From NCBI GenBank assembly GCA_036346395.1, contig CM070604.1, forward strand, positions 47,643,662-47,707,661: DNA of 64,000 nt, read 5' to 3'. The stretch's first letter is position 1, and each line of letters begins with the position of its first letter. The notes beneath the pieces were generated by a model, which did no database searches, had not been told where the DNA came from, and was given only the letters and a program-made list of their open reading frames with translations. The stretch comes from Hsuehochloa calcarea. Taxonomy: Eukaryota; Streptophyta; Magnoliopsida; Poales; Poaceae. Shown one piece after another: positions 1 through 10,700 of this stretch. The position numbers and the translations under genes were made by a program.

Positions 1-39
1 TCACCTCAACAGAATAAATTTCTTTGTAGACAAAGATCG

Positions 40-760
40 GTGCCTTCATCAAAAGAAGAAGAGGACACTACAAGAAGAACTCACGATTACTTAAAGATGA
101 TAATGGCAAAGAAAGGTGAGAACATTATTACATTCATAAATGAATGCTTGTATGTACAATATTCAAAATCCACTTGGTGGATTGACTCAGAACAACTGTT
201 CATGTTGCTAATTCCTTCTGAGGATTCCGTTCGACGAGGACTACGCAAAGCGAAAGATGCATTAAAGTCGCAAATGGAGTCAAGCGAAGTTGAAGTCATT
301 GGCGATCTTTCATTAGAGTTAGCTAATGGCTCCAATCTTTTACTTAGAGATGTTCTTTTGTTCCCTCTTACAGAGGAATTTGATTAGCGTTTCCAATTTG
401 GACAAAGATGGTTATGATTGTAATTTTGGAAATGGCAAGTGCGAAATATTATTTAATAAAGAATGTGTTGGTCTTGCCATATTACAAAATGAGCTTTATT
501 TGTTATCATTATGTGATGATGTGAATGTCGTATGCGATAATGGGAGCGTCGCGTGCGAAAGTGATCAATCTCGTCTCTGAATGTAAACAGAAAACGAAAG
601 AGAACTCATAATGAATCGTCGAAATTATGGCACTGTCGTTTAGGCCATATTTCGAGGGGGAGAATAGAAAGACTAGTTAAGAATGAAATTCTTCCTCTAT
701 TAGAGTTCTCAGACTTAGAACAATGCAGAATGCATTAAAGGAAAATATGTAAAGAAAATT
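40..760 (+). pseudogene. copia protease and GAG-pre-integrase remnant
   Basis: The first reading frame carries the copia protease context (STWWIDS), but a one-base shift near position 194 destroys the D-S-G active-site reading. The downstream text KRNLISVSNLDKDGYDC (from about 373) and ELYLLSL matches the copia spacer before integrase. LWHCRLGHISRGRIERLVKN (about 625-685) is the GAG-pre-integrase zinc-binding motif. Stops and shifts separate these blocks. It would process and link the polyprotein in an active element; here it is non-functional. Confidence 0.8.
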
Positions 761-1440
761 AAGAAAGGCGCAAAAAGAAGCACAGGAGTTCTACAAATTG
801 TTCACACAGACATTTGTGGTCCTTTTCTGTGAAAAGTGTGGATGGTTATGACTCGTTCATAACATTCACGAATGACTACTCCGTTATGGATATATTTATC
901 CAATCAAAGAAAGAACTGAAGCCTTGGATAAATTCAAGATATTTAAAGTGAAGTTGAAAACCAACACGATTTAAAGATTAAGATAGTCCGATCCGATGGT
1001 GGGGAGTACTACGATCGACATACACCATATGGACAAGTTCTGGACCTTTGCGAGGTTCTTACGGAAAATGGCATAGTAGCCCAATATTCTACACCGGCGA
1101 ACCTCGGCAAAATGGAGTAGGTGAAAAGGCGCAATCGTGCCACGATGGATATGGTGCGAAGCATGATGAGCTACTCCACACTCCCATTGAGTTTATGGAT
1201 GGAGCGTTAAAAACCGCCATTCATATTCTCAATAGAGTGCCTAGTAAGTCGGTGCCCAAAACACCGCATTTGTTGTGGGCGGGAAGAGTTCCTCACTAAA
1301 CCACTTACGTGTGTGGGGAGTCTGCTGAGGCTAAAGTATTTAACCCAAACCTTGGGAAGCTAGATCCCAAAGCGATGAGTTGCCATTTCATTGGCTACCA
1401 CGAAAAGTCAAAAGGTTTTCGTTTCTCTTGTCGACATGAT
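761..1440 (+). pseudogene. copia integrase core remnant
   Basis: The motif HTDICGPF (about 802-825) is the start of the copia rve integrase core and contains the first catalytic Asp. The text NGVGEKAQ (about 1110-1134) resembles the E-containing block 'NGVAERKN' with the glutamate context altered. AIHILNRVPSKSVPKTPHLLW (about 1216-1276) is the conserved copia motif after the core. Several stops and frame changes intervene. The integrase would insert element cDNA into host DNA; this copy cannot. Confidence 0.8.
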
Positions 1441-1839
1441 ATACAAAGTTTGTAGAAGCGAGACACGCTGTCTTCTTAAAGGATGAAATGATGAGGGGAG
1501 CATGGTAGCTCGAGAGATTGATCTTGAAGAGAAGCGGGTATATGTGCCCACTCAGATGATTCAAGAGCCGCTCTTCTCACTACTGCTTTGTCATTTGCCG
1601 AGCGGTACAAGATCTTGTGGTGCCAAGACTGTTATTGTTCCTCCCGTGGCAACATTGAATGAGAATGAGGAACTGTTCTTGAGATCCTATAGAACCCATT
1701 GCCACAAATGAGGGGAGCAGCAGTAGCCTCAAGCAGAAGATGTACCAAATGTGGAGGCCAGGAGGTCTCAAAGAGTAAGAAGATCGGCTATTTACGATGA
1801 TTATCAGTTTATCATCTGAGGAATTTCAAATGGAGGATG

Positions 1840-3363
1840 ACCCCACCTCATTTGAAGAAGCCATGAAGCGAAAATTCTTCAAAATGGCTTGAGGCCATGG
1901 AAGAGGAAATGAGGTCCATGAAGACTAATAAAGTGCAGGACTTGAAATTGTTCCTAAAGGAGCCAAAACAGTAGGCTGTAAATGGGTCTACAAAACAAAA
2001 CTCGACTCCCAAGGAATGTAGAAAGATACAAAGCGCGACTTGTGGCAAAGGATTTACACAAAGAGAAGGAATTGATTACAATGAGACATTTTCTCCAGTC
2101 TCATGTAAAGATTCCTTGAATCATAATGGCATTAGTGGCACATTATGATTTAGAGTTACATCGGATGGATGTAAAGGCGGCATTTCTTAATGGGGATTTG
2201 GAGGAAAATGTTTACATGGCACAACCAAAAGGTTTTGTCATGGAAGAAAATGAAAGAATGGGATGCCGCCTAAAGAAATCAATTTATGGGTTAAAGCAAG
2301 CTTCAAGGCAGTGGTACTTGAAGTTTGACAGTACAATAAGAAAATTTGGGTTTAAAGAGAATGTAGAAGACAAGCGTGTCTATACAAAGTTTAAAGATGG
2401 GAAATTTATCTTCCTAATTACGTATGTGGATGATATCCTCTTGGCTAGTAGTGATGTCAATGCACTCGAGACGAAGAGATTTTGTCCTCAAACTTTGATA
2501 TGAAAGATCTTGGTGAAGCTTCGTTCGTTCTAGGGATCAAATTCAGGGATAGAAACAAAGGGATATTGGGACTATCACAAAAGACATATGTAGATAAAGT
2601 CTTAAAGAAATTTGGGATGCATAAATGTAGTCCTTCACCGCACCTATAGTCAAGGGCGGCAGATATGGGGATTTTCAATGCCCCAGAACCATATGAGATC
2701 GATCAAATGAAAGCGGTTCCATATGCTTGGTATCGGAAGCTTACGGTATGCTCAAGTGTGTACACATACGACTTAGCTTTTATTCTGGGTTACTTGGCGA
2801 TTCGAGCAATCACGGAATAGAACATTGGAAATTGATAAAGAAAGTCTTGCGTTATTTGCAAGGAACAAAAGGCCTCATGATGACATCTGAGAAGATCGAT
2901 TTACTCCATATAGTGGGGTATCTGATTACGATTTTGCGGAGATGATAGAAAGTCGACATCCGGATATGTCTTCACTCTCATTGGAGGAGCTATATCGTGG
3001 AAAAGCTCAAAGCAAACCGTCACTACATAAGTCCACAATGTATCCGAGTTTGTAGCATGTTATGAGGCTACAGGCGGGTGAATCGGCTAAAGAAGTTCAT
3101 ACCGGTTTAAAAGTGGTTGACGACATCAATAGACCACTTAAGTTGTCTTTGCGATAATGAACCCATGATAATGTATGCCCACAACAATAAGTCAAGTGGT
3201 CTTTGCCAAACACATTGACATAAAGTACTATGTTGTGAAAGATAAAGTTCGGGATCAAATTATAAGTCTTGAGCATATAAGTACCGCAAAGATGTTAGCG
3301 GATCCGCTTACTAAAGGCTTACCACCCAATGTGTTGAGAGAACATATAGCGGCATGGGTTTAA
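1840..3363 (+). pseudogene. copia reverse transcriptase-RNase H remnant
   Basis: The longest readable block (2126-2460) contains HRMDVKAAFLNGDLEENVYM, SIYGLKQASRQWY and the polymerase motif YVDDILLAS with both catalytic aspartates, typical of RVT_2 copia reverse transcriptase. Upstream VPKGAKTVGCKWVYKTK-like text (about 1945-2000) and downstream RNase H text ending ADPLTKGLPPNVLREHI (stop at 3361-3363) complete the region. Stops between about 2500 and 3170 break it. The coding end about 200 bases before the LTR is normal for the superfamily. Confidence 0.88.
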
Positions 3364-3559
3364 AGGAAAGCCTATGATTCTGGACTAAAAGATGGCCCAA
3401 AAGATTAAAGTAACTATTTGAGCAGGAGGTGTATTGTAGTCGTTGAATCTATCGGCGATTGGCCGTGACGATGAGACACGTTCTATGCACCAATTTGTGA
3501 TGGAATGAGTAAAGTCAAAAGTAATTAAAGATAAAGCACAGATTGAGATCAAGGGAGAA

Positions 3560-4065
3560 TGTTAGAGTTGATCTCGGGCATTTGGCCCAACGCCAAATGC
3601 CCAATCCTCATGATCTGCATACGATCGAGCGCACCGCCACCCAAGATGGTGGTGGGCCTGTCGCCGCGCTATAAAGAAGGTGGGGCGGGCGCACGGATCA
3701 CCAAGTTGAGCGCGCCGCCACAAACCCTAACCCGCACAAAACCCTAATCCGATCAAGAGGGGCGGCGGCAGGCGACGCTCGCCACCGCCGACTCCACCAG
3801 ACCGATCGACTCGGCCGTCCTCGCCTCCGCTCGGGACACGACTAGGGGAGGGATCGACTACCGCTGTCTTCACCGACGAGGTCGACCACCACCGCCCCTA
3901 CTACACGCAAGTCGCCATGGCCAGCTCATCCTACTCTACATCCGAAGGTAACCGAACCCATCCCCTATCTCTCTCTCTCTCTCGCGTTCGGTTTCTTATG
4001 AACCCGAACCCCAGGAATACCAGATCCAAACAAAAGAGATCAAAGATCAAAGAGAAAGTATAACA
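3560..4065 (+). repeat. 3' LTR of the copia element
   Basis: The segment starts TGTTAGAG right after a purine run (caagggagaa, about 3549-3558) and ends ATAACA, giving short inverted TGTTA/TAACA-like ends. It holds a TATA-like tataaag (about 3670) and a CT microsatellite near 3968-3984. The 506-base length suits a copia LTR. Its 5' partner is off the window. Confidence 0.7.
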
Positions 4066-4129
4066 ATCTACACTGGAAAGAACAAAACACAAATGTACTA
4101 TTCTTCACACATTGGAACGAGTTTTCTGT

Positions 4130-4412
4130 TGTCAATACAACTTAATTTTTACTAAGTGCTTTGGTTTGAGCAAAACGGATTCTTGTTTCACCGAGGAAAA
4201 GAGAGAAGTTCTGGATAAATTGACAACGCTGACTTGAATTGACTAATTCAGTTCCGCCTATTCCACATTAATGGGAGTACATTTATGTTTCTGCTTCACG
4301 AATATGATATTTTTTGGACATTTCTAATAATAGCAAGCCTTATTCCTATTTTTGCATTTTGGATTTCAGGACTTTTAGCCCCGATTAGTGAAGGACCAGA
4401 TCAGCTTTCTAG
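4130..4412 (+). pseudogene. ndhC: Nuclear plastid DNA insert: 5' end of ndhC
   Basis: Translation from 4285 begins MFLLHEYDIFWTFLIIASLI and continues FAFWISGLLAPISEGP, which is the start of plastid NADH dehydrogenase-like complex subunit NdhC, whose usual length is about 120 residues. Identity stops after about 42 residues, near 4412, where unrelated sequence begins. The sequence before the ATG (from about 4130) also has plastid-leader character, but I place this left edge only roughly. NdhC is a membrane subunit of the thylakoid NDH complex. In nuclear DNA this is a NUPT fragment, not a gene. It sits just 3' of the ARF gene, possibly in or near its 3' untranslated region. Confidence 0.88.
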
Positions 4413-4798
4413 TGGAAACACCAGTGGAACTATCACATTGGGAGATACAGAAACAGCACGTATATACAGTCTGATAGTTAACAACTTGTGAGATTACAAT
4501 GAATGTAAGTCCCAGATAAACACAGCCACACAGGTACCTTATGAAACTCAAAATAGTTATGTATGCCAAAAAAAGGAAACTCAAAATAGTCGATGAGTCA
4601 CCCAATTTTAGTGGGAACAAAACGTCAAGAGCTCCAAATAAGGCGGTTGGTTGAACATCTGCCGCCAGAAGCATTTTGACCAATTTTGTCAGTGAGCTGG
4701 CTCTAGGTCTAACCTCAGAATAACACTAGGTGTGTATTGGATGTTTCAATCTCTCAGTACCCTTTAAACAATGGTAAGAAGTACAATTAGTATTTACG
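4413..4798 (-). other. Probable 3' flank/3' UTR of the ARF gene
   Basis: These bases follow the ARF stop codon (TGA at 4801-4799 on the minus strand) and reach the plastid insert. No other coding signal is visible. I infer that the 3' untranslated region lies here, but no poly(A) site was established. Confidence 0.35.
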
Positions 4799-7700
4799 TC
4801 AGGAACCTCTCCATGCATTTGCATCATCAGAAGCACTACAGGCTTGTGTTTGCGAAGGGATGCCACCAAGGTCACCATCCAAACTCATTTGTTGTACTTC
4901 AGCAGCTGATAATATTTTGATGCTCTTCACACAGCTCACAAACTCCCTGTACATAAAGTTTTCCAAATCATCAGGGGGGTCAGGTGAAGAAAGAGTTGCA
5001 AGTTGCAACTAATACTGGATCCATGATAAGAGGGAAGGGAAGAACTTACTCCCAGGGGTCATCCCCAACAAGGAGGATGTCATTCTCGTGATCAACATAG
5101 ACTAGCTTCCAATCCATTCTATAGGGATCTTCAAGCTGCCCTTGAATACCAAACATGCATGCAAGATCATGCCGAAGTTCATCGTAATTTCGATACCGTG
5201 TGATATCAATTGATCTCCCCACAGATCCACGCTTTTGAACCTTCAAATCAAGATGGTTTGACACATAACAAAAATTAATACTATTTGTAAATGAAAGAAG
5301 GATAACTTGAGAGTTGAGAGTAAATGTGATTATTGGATACTTGGATCATTAAGTTCTCAGTTTGGCACATTCAAATTCAAATTTTGGAATAAGACATAGT
5401 GATGCTCTAGGACATGAGGAGGATGTTTAGTCCTAGCTAAACCTGAACAATTCATGACAAAAATAGACATGGAGATGGCAAAAATATCACAAACCCAACT
5501 AGCATAGAACACTTCAAATTTTACTTTATCAGTCTGTACCAAACGATGTCACAATTGATCAGTGGGTCTTTTAGCTACATGCCACCTTAAAGTTTGTGCC
5601 TCAGAGATGTCACTCGATGTCTCACTGACTTGTGGGTCAAGACCAACTTCTTATACTCACATAGGATGACAATTTTTGTGAATCAGAAAAATTGGGCAGC
5701 GTACATCTAAAAATTCCTTGACCCTATTCGAAGAACTTTCTATACCTGATGCTAAAAGAAATATTTCACTAATTTCTATAGCATTTACAAATGGGTTGAT
5801 AAATACAGCTTGTTACATGAATTTGCAGGGCGATATCCAAATTAATTATTACTAACAACGAAATCTTGAAGTATTTCTAACCATATTCCTCTGATCTCGA
5901 ATCAAGTAAAACTTCCTCAAGTTAGACTGTTAAGAGACATGCATGCATCAGATAAGTTCAGTTTTGATGTGTGCACCAAATATACTTCTCAAAAGCTAGC
6001 ACTTTACAATTTTAAGAGTGCGCACATGGATGTAGCCATGTAGCCATGTAGGTATCCGTAATAACGACATTCTTAAAGTAAACGATACCAACCTTAGTGA
6101 AAGTTCTCATCCGCTGTGTTTGATTGTTCCACAAACCTTGGCTTGGCATTCCACCATCAGTCACAGCAACGTCACTTGAACATCCAGGCTTGAAAGACAT
6201 GTCAGGCACACCAAACGACTGGGAGCTGAATGCAGCAGAGGATAGCTCATTCTCGACCTCCCTGTGATCCCTTTGTCCAGAAGGCAGATTGCAAATACCC
6301 TTTCCTGAAGCCATCCCCCCTGACAACAGGGCATCCGGCATCAATGCATCCACATTTTCCGCAATAAGAAAGTTTTCTCTTGGATCAACTTGAACATTGC
6401 TATCCAAACAAACTGGAGGAAAGGAAAAGCCTTCTCGTGGGCTCTCATCTAAACAAAAGGAGGTAGCAGATGATGCATCAAGTTGATCTGAAACTGGATG
6501 CCGATTGAGTGCAGGGGCCGTTTCTTTGCTACCCTGCAGATCATTCTTGATTCGATTATCTGACTTGTTTTGAATTTCCTGAAGTAAGTTGTCAATATGT
6601 GGTGTTGCTGTCATGTCAGTTAAATTTCTGCTCCCTTGGTATGTTCTACTCAATGAATTTATTGGAGAAATACGGTTGGCAGATGGAGCAGTTGAGCTGG
6701 ATGGATCCTCACTCTCGGCAAGTGCTGAGTGAGACCTTACAAGTTGCTGGAGCGTCAGAGATCCTGTGATGTGGTTTAAAGGTGTTTGCTGCGATTGCTT
6801 GAGCTGACCCACAGCATCAACACCGCTCAACTGATGTTGCAAAATTTGTTGCTGGAGAATTTCCTGGCTTTTCTGAGATAATTGTTGAATTAACTGGGAC
6901 TGATGTTGTGGGTTCAGCTGAGATAGCATATTTTGTTGTTGAATCTTTTGAAGCAGCTGCAGCTGTAATTCTGGTTGTGATAGCTGTTGTAATTGCTCTT
7001 GCTGACTCTGTAGGAGGGCATGCTGATATTCTGGTGTTTGCTGGACCTGTGGAGTCTCAGTTAGTGCAGGCTGCTGCAAAGAACCCGCAGTTGGTAGGTT
7101 TGGTAACCCTGGGCGCTGGGTAGGTGACTTGGGTAAACCCAACTGTTGTAGCTGAGACGAAGATGTTTGGAAAATCTGGTTTAACAGTTGTGCTTGCGAG
7201 ACAACCTGTCCACCTGAAGGCTGTTGTTCTTTTAGCTTGTGCTGCTCTATTGACTGCAGACTTGCATCAGCCTTCATCTGCTGTTGTGGTTGTGACTGCT
7301 GTCGTTGGAGATGTTCTTGCTGCAGCTGCAACTGGGCTTGCTGTTGCTGTAGAACCACAGAACTTTGCTGCAATGGCTGGACCTGATGATGTTGTGATAG
7401 TTGGTGAGGCTGCTGTTGATGTTGAGCCATTGCAGGGTGATACACTTTTGAACCAACCTGTAAGTTAGGTAAACTAATATTTTGGGCCTGTATATTCAAT
7501 CTTTTGTTTGGGTCTTCATTGCTACTGCCCATCCCATCCTGCATAGCCAATGCATTGGAGGTCAAGTACGGCGACTGCACAGCTGGGGCAGCAGCTGTTA
7601 GCATCTGAGGATTCTGCTGCATAGCCATCCACTGAACTAAGCTCAGGCCTGGAAATAATGCACTTTGGACATCTTTCAGAGCAAAGTCGTCAGCAAGCCA

Positions 7701-10700
7701 TGGCATGGCTCTTTTGAAAGCACTCTCAACCTCGTTTTCATCATCTGCATGTTTTATTTAGGTTATACATCATCTGCATGTTTTATTAAGGTTATACATC
7801 ATCTGCATGTTTTATTTAAGTTATACAAGGACCAAACGAATCTTCAGAAAAATGCACAAGAAAATGCAATAAAATATGCTTGAAACTTGATTAAGAAATT
7901 AACTTCTAGACATGGATACCAAACAAGTACTCCACACTTCTTGCTAATCATTAATGTGTCAAGTTTATACCCAAGCAAGAAGCAGCCATATTTAGGAAAA
8001 TATAATTGCAAGTTTATGAAATGTGGGATTTGGGAATAAATATGTGTCCCTAGGGACTCCCACACCCTTTATTTATAGTGTCAAATATTACAACCGATTT
8101 GGACTCTTATCTAAACTCTAATATCTTGTTGGAGATATTAGAGATTAAGAAAGGGTCCAGCGTTTAGGAAAGGGTCCAAATCATGTTAGAGTTGGATTGT
8201 ATTATTTGACACAATAAATAAAGAGCGTGGGGATCCTAAGGGACACAAAATTCCCAAAATTTCTATATGGTATCAGAGTCTAACCCTAATTCCTAAACTC
8301 ACCTTGGATCCGATTCGTAGCCGCCATCCCTGAAGCCGTCCCCGCACAGCCAGCTACTAGCCGCCGCCACCACACCTTGGGCACGTAGGCCGCCGCCGCC
8401 GCGCCTTGCGGGCAGGCGGGCGGGATGTCGCCGTTGCTTGCCGCTCGAGACTCGGGGGAGGAGGATCCGGTGGCTACTCGGGGGAGGATGACGCTTGGGG
8501 GAAAAGCGCTCGAGACGCTCGGGGAGGACACTCGGGGGAGAAGGCCTCTGCTGCGGGAAGAAGAAGCTCGGGCAGGGAGGCGCTCGGGAGGAAGTTGTGT
8601 GTGGCTGTCGTGCTTCGGTGGGTGGTGAGGGGATCCGGAGGAAGATAGATCACGTGGCTACCGTGCTTCGGTGGTAAGGAGAGGACCCGGTGGATTCAAT
8701 GTGGTCCGATGTGGTGTTGCTTCGGTGGGTGGTGAGAGGAAATCAACTGGTTTTGGGGATGATTCAAAAGGTGTTGGTAATTATGTTTGTGATCATGGAG
8801 TTGTGATCTGTTGATGTGTGAAGAGGTTGCCGTAATCGTCGATACGCGCGGCAATAGGCAGGAGGGGGATGATTTGGTGAGAGGTGTAATCGGTGTCAAT
8901 GAATCCTGAGGATATTGAAGCTGCGAGAAAGGCTGAGGAAGAAATTGTACGAAAAGCTGCGGAGAAGAATATTGTGACCATGGATGGGGGAAGTGGCGAA
9001 TCCTCTTTGATCACAAAAAGTGAGATGAGAGCCATATTGCAGACCTCATCGCAATGGGTTTGATAGATCCTAGGGCTGAAACAAGATCATCAGAGTTGAA
9101 GCTGGAATTGATGCCGAATGATATGAAGCTGGAAGGGAGTAAGAATTACCTGAGTTGGTCCAGGAGAGCTCAGTTAATTCTAAAGACGAAAGGGGTAGAG
9201 CACTATCTGCAGGAGACTTGCGTTGAGCCTGGGGACAGAGGGAGTACTGATTGAAGGGTGTGGAACACCACCAATTCTGTGGTGGTGGCATGGTTGTTGA
9301 CTTCGGTGTCCCCGTCCATTGCTAGGATGGTGGAGGCGATTCCAAGTGTAATGGTGGTGTGGAAGACGCTGGGAAACATGTACTCCGGAGTTGGGAATGT
9401 GATGATGATGGTTGAGGTTTAGGGCGAGGTAGATACTCAAAATAGGGGAGAGGAGCGTTCAAGAATATGCCAGTGAGCTACAACAGTTGTGGGCAGATTT
9501 GGATCAATATGATCCACTACAACTGACGTGTGCTAATGATATTGAGTTTGGTAGGGCATGGCCGCAGCGTAGAAGGGTCACTCACTTCTTGAAAGGTTTA
9601 AACCCTAAGTTTGCGAGAAGAGAGCTTCAATATGTCATCGGTGGTGTTGCCAACTATGGAGGAAGCTGTTTCAGCTATGGTTGTCGAGGAAACTCGATAG
9701 AGAGTGATGATGGGTAGCAACCCTATAAGGTCAGTGTACGCCATAGCTTATGATAGGGAATGTTACAACTGTAAGCAAACAGGACATCTGAGTTGGGCAC
9801 ATCCTCTCTCACGAACTGGAGGTCGCGAGGGTGATTGGATTTGCCATGATGTGAGATGCGGCAACTTGAACTTTGTAAGGAGGACTGAGTGTTACAAGTG
9901 TGAGGCATCTCGCCCTAGCAGAGGTGGCGGTGGGAATAATAGATCTGCTGAAGGAGGTCAAGGTGGAGGTAGAGGAAGAGGAAGAAGTGGCCACAGGGCC
10001 AATGCAGCCATGACAGAGAAGACCACACAGTCGGAGAAGTGGTAGAAAGGAGAAGAGGATTGGGACTAGAGTCAAACGTAATGGGCTATGGTAGAGGTAA
10101 AGGCGGTGGAGGCCGAGACTAGGTGCGTGTGGCCGGAGTGGTAGAGGCCGGGGTGGTGGGGCATGAGGGTAGAGGAAGATGGGGTTGAGGTCGGGCAGCT
10201 GGTAGAAGGTGGAGATGGATTTGGTGACGTCTCTGGTAGTATTGGTGGTTAGCAACTTTTTTTGATAGTATTGGTTATGGAGTCGATTGATGGTAGGTTT
10301 TACTATATTCTTGTAACGGTATTGCATTATGTAACAAGATGGTCATGATTGTTATCTTATACTCATCTTGAGGGGGAGTGTTGGAGATATTAGAGATTAG
10401 GAAAGAGTCCAGAGCTTAGGTAAAGTCCAAATCGTGTTAGAGTCGGACAATATTATTTGGCACTATAAATAAAGAGCGTGGGAATCCTAAGGGACACACA
10501 AAATGCCCGAAATTTCTATATATCTCTAACACTCCCCCTCAAGCTGAACATGAGAACAATCATGTCCATCTTGTTACATATTACAATACTATTACTAGAA
10601 TTTACCAAACCTACCATCAATTCTATAACTAATACCATCACAAAGACCAAAAGTTGCTCACCACCAATACTACCAGAGACGTCATCAAATCCATTTCCAC

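Larger units (their letters stand above)
1..4065 (+). mobile_element. Ty1/copia LTR retrotransposon, 5' part outside window, degenerate
   Basis: The order protease, GAG-pre-integrase, integrase, reverse transcriptase, RNase H is that of Ty1/copia pol and is read on the plus strand in several frames. It is followed by a polypurine stretch and a 3' LTR (3560-4065) with TG...CA ends. The 5' LTR and gag are outside the window, so the target-site duplication cannot be checked. Many frame breaks and stops show it is dead. It lies 3' of the minus-strand ARF gene and ends about 60 bases before a plastid-DNA insert. Confidence 0.9.
8127..10520 (+). mobile_element. Inner gag-only LTR element with RanBP2 zinc finger
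   Basis: Second copy of the family, plus strand, 2,394 bases, inserted six bases inside the 3' LTR of the outer copy. It is flanked by the 5-base duplication tatct (8122-8126 and 10521-10525). The LTRs are 8127-8267 and 10379-10520. The primer-binding site tggtatcagagt is at 8268-8279 and a polypurine tract agggggag ends at 10378. Only a gag-like region is present, with no pol, so movement would need helper proteins. The element fits the published TR-GAG class (terminal-repeat retrotransposons with a GAG domain), stated from memory. Confidence 0.88.

Noticed and set aside
4285..4491. Membrane-protein-like small gene
   Set aside because: It is the start of plastid ndhC followed by unrelated sequence, so a plastid-DNA insert rather than a nuclear gene.
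6908..7468. Two plus-strand open frames opposite ARF16 exon 11
   Set aside because: Antisense shadows of the CAG/CAA-rich glutamine region; Val/Ala-rich text follows from complementing Gln codons.
8022..10531. One LTR element with a single shared central LTR and opposite interiors
   Set aside because: The two target duplications show two separate elements nested in one another, so no exotic shared-LTR structure is needed.
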